Source of the DNA: Nocardia anocheti
Lineage (GTDB): Bacteria > Actinomycetota > Actinomycetes > Mycobacteriales > Mycobacteriaceae
DNA length: 64,000 nucleotides
Assembly: GCF_029675105.1 (NCBI RefSeq)
Contig: NZ_JAQQFV010000009.1
Location: 300,952-364,951 of the forward strand
Direction: 5' to 3'
Shown: piece after piece, positions 60,783 through 64,000 of the stretch
Position numbering within the stretch: position 1 is the stretch's first letter
Layout of the letters: every line of letters starts with the position of its first letter
Translations under genes and position numbers: made by a program
Notes under the pieces: model-generated
Database searches by the model: none
The model's input: only the letters and a program-made list of their open reading frames with translations
What the model was told of the DNA's origin: nothing

Positions 60783-61160
60783 ATGGCGGAAATGACAGTT
60801 GATCTGGTCGCAGTCGAACGCAAGCTCTGGTCCGGCCAGGCCAAGTTCGTCAGCGCGCAGACCACCGAGGGTCAGATCGGCATCATGGCGGGCCATGAGC
60901 CGCTGCTCGGTCAGCTCGTCGAGGGTGGCACGGTCAAGATCGTGTCGACCGACGGTGAGACGATCGTCGCCGCGGTGCACGGCGGCTTCTTCTCGGTGAC
61001 CGCCGACACCGTGCGGGTGCTGGCCGAGTCCGCGGATCTCGCGGGCGAGGTCGACATCGAGGAGGCCCGCCGGGTCCTCTCCGACGACAGCGCCACCGAG
61101 GTGGAGCTGCGCGTCGCGCAGGGCCAGGTGCGCGCGGTGGAGGCCACCGCGTCCGCCTGA
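60783..61160 (+). CDS. atpC: ATP synthase subunit epsilon
   Basis: A 125-residue rotor subunit. The N-terminal beta sandwich has MAGHEPLLGQL and GGFFSV. The C-terminal helical part is short compared with the 139-residue E. coli protein, as in mycobacteria, where it limits ATP hydrolysis differently. It lies 6 nt after atpD and is followed by a strong hairpin. Confidence 0.96.
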   Translation: MAEMTVDLVAVERKLWSGQAKFVSAQTTEGQIGIMAGHEPLLGQLVEGGTVKIVSTDGETIVAAVHGGFFSVTADTVRVLAESADLAGEVDIEEARRVLSDDSATEVELRVAQGQVRAVEATASA

Positions 61161-61176
61161 TCGCACACGCACTGCC

Positions 61177-61214
61177 CACTGCCGGTGGCGAACTTCGGTT
61201 CGCCACCGGCAGTG
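61177..61214. terminator. Strong hairpin at the end of the atp operon
   Basis: A perfect 16-bp stem, CACTGCCGGTGGCGAA/TTCGCCACCGGCAGTG, with loop CTTCGG lies 17 nt after the atpC stop. No U-tract follows, so it may end the operon by another route or protect the 3' end of the mRNA. Confidence 0.75.
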
Positions 61215-61323
61215 CTGTATCCGCCGGGATCCGCGAACCCGGCGAAGGCAGCCGTTTCCGGCGTGATTGAATGTCGGATGGGGGTGTCTTCCGGCACCGG
61301 GTAGAGCGAAAGGGCGTACGGCA

Positions 61324-61764
61324 TTGCAAACCGGGATGGTTCTGCTGATCATTCTGGTGCTGACGCTCGTGTTCGTCGCCGGTGCTTCCACCTATCGGCT
61401 GGTCATGCTGCGCCGTGGGGGGACGGCCGCGCTGCTGCGGGTATTGCCCGCGCGCGGGGGCCAGGGCTGGCGACACGGCCTCATCCGCTACGAGGAGGAC
61501 CGACTGGTCTTCTTCAAGCTGACGAGTCTGAAGTTCGGACCCGACAGCACCGTGCACCGGCAGGGGCTCGAGATCGTCGAACGCCGCGCACCGCGAGGCG
61601 ATGAATTCGACATCATGACCGAGGACCTGGTCGTCGTAGCCGTCACCGACCCGCACAACAGTTTCGAGCTCGCGCTCGACCGCGGATCGATGGCGGCTTT
61701 TCTGTCCTGGATGGAGTCTCGTCCCTCGGACCGGGCCCGCCGTACCCGAGGAGGCCCGGCGTGA
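61324..61764 (+). CDS. DUF2550 membrane protein
   Basis: A 146-residue protein with one N-terminal TM helix (LLIILVLTLVFVAGASTYRLV) and a cytoplasmic DUF2550 domain (GWRHGLIRYEEDRLVFFKLTSLKFGPD ... FELALDRGSMAAFLSWME). It matches Rv1312 in position and type. TTG 61324 is chosen because a GAAAGGG site lies 8 nt upstream; ATG 61336 is the alternative. The stop overlaps the next start (GTGA). Confidence 0.88.
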   Translation: MQTGMVLLIILVLTLVFVAGASTYRLVMLRRGGTAALLRVLPARGGQGWRHGLIRYEEDRLVFFKLTSLKFGPDSTVHRQGLEIVERRAPRGDEFDIMTEDLVVVAVTDPHNSFELALDRGSMAAFLSWMESRPSDRARRTRGGPA

Positions 61765-62339
61765 GCGTCCACCTGACCAAGATCTACACCCGCACCGGCG
61801 ACGACGGCACCACCGGTCTCAGCGATTTCTCCCGGGTTCCCAAGAACGACCCACGCCTGATCGCCTACGCCGATTGCGACGAGGCCAATGCCGCGCTCGG
61901 CGTCGCGGTGGCGCTGGGCGCGCCGGAACCGGCCGTGCTCGCGGTACTGCGCCAGATCCAGAACGACCTGTTCGACGCGGGCGCCGACCTGTCCACCCCG
62001 GTCGTCGCCGAACCGAAGTATCCGCCGCTGCGGATCACCCAGCCCTATATCGACCGCCTCGAGGCGTGGTGCGACGAGTTCAATGATGGTCTGGCACCGC
62101 TGAATTCGTTCATCCTGCCGGGCGGCACCCCGTTGGCCGCGCTGTTGCACACCGCGCGCACTGTGGTGCGACGCGCCGAGCGCGCGGCCTGGGCCGCCGT
62201 CGAGGCGCATCCCGACGACACCAGCGTGCTCCCGGCCAAGTACCTCAATCGGCTCTCGGACCTGCTGTTCATCCTCAGCCGGGCAACCAATCCCGAGGGC
62301 GATGTGCTCTGGCAGCCCGGCGGCGGACGCGAGCGCTGA
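61761..62339 (+). CDS. Cob(I)yrinic acid a,c-diamide adenosyltransferase (PduO/MMAB type)
   Basis: A 192-residue trimeric enzyme that makes adenosylcobalamin. The N-terminal ATP-binding TRTGDDGTTGLSDFSRVPK is at 10-28, with AYADCDEANAALG after it, and the cobalamin-site residues follow in FILPGGTPLAALLHTARTVVRRAER and YLNRLSDLLFILSR. The product is the cofactor of IcmF, encoded about 30 kb away. It is coupled to the DUF2550 gene, and here it faces the same way as murA. Confidence 0.95.
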   Translation: MSVHLTKIYTRTGDDGTTGLSDFSRVPKNDPRLIAYADCDEANAALGVAVALGAPEPAVLAVLRQIQNDLFDAGADLSTPVVAEPKYPPLRITQPYIDRLEAWCDEFNDGLAPLNSFILPGGTPLAALLHTARTVVRRAERAAWAAVEAHPDDTSVLPAKYLNRLSDLLFILSRATNPEGDVLWQPGGGRER

Positions 62340-62417
62340 CCGCGATTCGCCACCGTCGGTATCGGTCGGTTTGGCGTCGGGGGCGTGTCGGCACCCAACG
62401 GTCGATAAGCTGGCGGG

Positions 62418-63698
62418 GTGAGCGAACGGTTTCTGGTCTCCGGCGGTAATCAGCTCGTCGGCGAGGTCGCGGTCGGCGGCGCGAAGAACAGTGTGCTGAA
62501 GCTGATGGCCGCCGCTTTGCTGGCCGAGGGTACGACCACCATCACCAACTGCCCGGACATCCTCGATGTCCCGCTGATGGCCGATGTGCTGCGTGGTCTC
62601 GGCTGCGATGTCACAATCTCCGACGACGAGAGCGGCGACCGCTCGGTCTGCACGATCGTCACCCCGCCCGAACCCAAGTACCACGCCGACTTCCCGGCGG
62701 TCACCCAGTTCCGCGCCTCGGTGTGTGTGCTCGGTCCGCTGATGGCGCGCTGTAAGCGCGCGGTCGTCGCGCTGCCCGGCGGCGACGCCATCGGCTCGCG
62801 CCCGCTGGACATGCACCAGCAGGGTCTGCGCCTGCTCGGCGCGACCAGCGAGATCGAGCACGGCTGTGTCGTGGCCAAGGCCGACGAGTTGCAGGGCGCG
62901 CGCATCCGGCTGGACTTCCCGTCCGTCGGCGCGACCGAGAACATCCTGATGGCCGCGGTGCTGGCCGAGGGGGAGACGGTCATCGACAACGCCGCGCGCG
63001 AGCCCGACATCGTCGACCTGTGCCAGATGCTGGTGCAGATGGGAGCCCGGATCGAGGGCGCCGGTTCCTCGGTGCTCACGGTGCAGGGCGTCAAGAGCCT
63101 CTCGCCCACCACGCACCGGGTGATCGGCGACCGCATCGTCGCCGCGACCTGGGGGATCGCGGCCGCGATGACCACCGGCGACGTGCGCGTCACCGGGGTG
63201 AACCCCAAACACCTGGCCCTGGTGCTGGACAAGCTGCGTGCCGCGGGCGCGCGGATCTCCTACGAGCCCAACGGTTTCCGTGTCGTGCAGCCCGAGCGCC
63301 CGCGCGCGGTGAACTTCGCGACCCTGCCGTTCCCCGGTTTCCCGACCGACCTGCAGCCCATGGCGATCGGCCTGGCCGCCATCGCCGACGGCACCTCGAT
63401 GATCACCGAGAACGTCTTCGAGGCGCGGTTCCGCTTCGTCGAGGAGATGATCCGGCTCGGCGCCGACGCCCGCACCGACGGCCACCACGCCGTGGTCCGC
63501 GGCATCCCGCGCCTGTCCAGCGCCCCGGTCTGGTCCTCCGACATCCGCGCTGGCGCCGGTCTGGTGCTGGCCGGACTCGTCGCCGACGGTGTCACCGAGG
63601 TGCACGACGTCTTCCACATCGACCGCGGCTACCCCAACTTCGTCGAGCAGATGCAGGCGCTGGGCGGCCGGGTCGAACGCGTCGGTGCGCCGAAATAG
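62418..63698 (+). CDS. murA: UDP-N-acetylglucosamine 1-carboxyvinyltransferase with Asp at the fosfomycin site
   Basis: A 426-residue enzyme that starts peptidoglycan synthesis by adding enolpyruvate to UDP-GlcNAc. The substrate-binding GGAKNSVLKL is at 20-29. The active-site loop reads LPGGDAIGSRPLDMH, with Asp123 where E. coli has the fosfomycin-reactive Cys115. This Cys-to-Asp form is that of mycobacteria and predicts fosfomycin resistance. The GTG has no ribosome site; a TAAGCT -10-like hexamer ends 6 nt upstream, which suggests a leaderless mRNA. Confidence 0.96.
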   Translation: MSERFLVSGGNQLVGEVAVGGAKNSVLKLMAAALLAEGTTTITNCPDILDVPLMADVLRGLGCDVTISDDESGDRSVCTIVTPPEPKYHADFPAVTQFRASVCVLGPLMARCKRAVVALPGGDAIGSRPLDMHQQGLRLLGATSEIEHGCVVAKADELQGARIRLDFPSVGATENILMAAVLAEGETVIDNAAREPDIVDLCQMLVQMGARIEGAGSSVLTVQGVKSLSPTTHRVIGDRIVAATWGIAAAMTTGDVRVTGVNPKHLALVLDKLRAAGARISYEPNGFRVVQPERPRAVNFATLPFPGFPTDLQPMAIGLAAIADGTSMITENVFEARFRFVEEMIRLGADARTDGHHAVVRGIPRLSSAPVWSSDIRAGAGLVLAGLVADGVTEVHDVFHIDRGYPNFVEQMQALGGRVERVGAPK

Positions 63699-63715
63699 CC
63701 TCCTGACCAGGCGAT

Positions 63716-63744
63716 TTGACTTCCCGTTTGTCGCCACGTAACTT
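63716..63744 (+). promoter_or_regulatory. Strong rrn promoter
   Basis: TTGACT (63716-63721) and TAACTT (63739-63744) are separated by exactly 17 bp, close to sigma-70 consensus. They lie 18 nt after the murA stop and face the rRNA leader, matching the rrn promoter position downstream of murA in mycobacteria. Confidence 0.82.
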
Positions 63745-64000
63745 TATTCGAGTCAGAGCGACACGGACTCCCACGGAGTCACGCTGAGCGCCTGATTGAT
63801 CATCTAGCCAGACTCACTCCTTCCGAACTTGCTTCGGTTGGGTTGTCTGCGTTAGGTTGGAACAGTTGCCCTGCGGAAGCCCCTACGAAACGTTGCGGGT
63901 CGAAGCTTGTGCGTGTGTTCTTTGAGAACTCAATAGTGTGTCGATGAATGTCAGTGCCAATTATTATATTGGTTCCGCTTCTCATACCCCCCGGTTGAGG
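63745..64000 (+). promoter_or_regulatory. rRNA operon leader (16S start beyond window)
   Basis: No gene is seen here. A hairpin CCGAA-cttgc-TTCGG lies at 63823-63837. A second weaker promoter (TTGCTT 63829, TTAGGT 63852, 17-bp spacer) is possible. TGTTCTTTGAGAACTCAATAG near 63917-63937 resembles the boxA-type antitermination signals of rrn leaders. The AT-rich stretch AATTATTATATTGG and the terminal CCCCCCGGTTGAGG fit the RNase III processing region just before mature 16S rRNA. Confidence 0.75.

Noticed and set aside
61488..63737. 749-codon minus-strand frame across DUF2550, the adenosyltransferase and murA
   Set aside because: It crosses three confident genes and an intergenic gap, and reads as His/Gly/Arg/Ala-rich shadow sequence.

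Overview
The window is about 64 kb of GC-rich actinobacterial chromosome, most likely from Nocardia or a close relative in the Mycobacteriales. GC is high with strong third-position bias and many GTG starts. The right third carries the gene order known from mycobacteria: argS, lysA, hom, thrC, thrB, rho, rpmE, prfA, prmC, threonylcarbamoyl-AMP synthase, wecA, atpI-like, the eight atp genes, a DUF2550 gene, a cobalamin adenosyltransferase, murA, then the rRNA leader. An IdeR-type iron box, a MurA with Asp at the fosfomycin-target position, and a Rho with a long Arg/Gly-rich insertion all fit this group.

Left part (1-13.3 kb): a FecCD iron-siderophore permease running off the edge, with an iron box; a divergent secreted protein; two MFS exporters; a DUF5925-like AAA ATPase; a divergent NmrA-like reductase/AraC regulator pair; a thioesterase and an SDR; then an Lrp/AsnC regulator divergent from a three-gene 2-oxoacid dehydrogenase operon (E1alpha, E1beta, E2), probably for branched-chain amino acid breakdown. 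No E3 gene is present here.

Middle part (13.3-39.6 kb): a BenE-type transporter followed by a 7-bp minisatellite, a rhodanese, a secreted HNH lipoprotein, a SNF2 helicase/SWIM-protein pair, an amidohydrolase, a decayed Rpn-family gene, and a four-gene oxidative operon (SDR, ferritin-like di-iron protein, NADP-domain-only flavoprotein, Baeyer-Villiger-type monooxygenase) with a divergent TetR. Next come a fused isobutyryl-CoA mutase (IcmF), an enoyl-CoA hydratase, a membrane-anchored Hsp70-like ATPase, a MarR regulator, tRNA-Cys, an orphan iron-type binding lipoprotein, tRNA-Arg(CCG), and a DUF3105/DUF305 pair.

Right part (39.6-64 kb): housekeeping genes, mostly co-directional. lysA-hom-thrC-thrB are tightly or translationally coupled for Lys/Thr synthesis. 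rho ends in a strong intrinsic terminator. prfA-prmC pairs release factor 1 with its methyltransferase. The atp operon encodes a full F1Fo ATPase with unfused b and delta subunits and an alpha C-terminal extension. The window closes at a strong rrn promoter and leader; mature 16S rRNA starts beyond the edge.

Metabolic links: the branched-chain dehydrogenase yields isobutyryl-CoA, IcmF interconverts isobutyryl- and n-butyryl-CoA with adenosylcobalamin, and the adenosyltransferase near murA makes that cofactor. No single large new system is evident. The most unusual items are the oxidative operon with its half-flavoprotein, the minisatellite, the decayed Rpn gene, and four convergent gene pairs whose stop codons share one CTAG.
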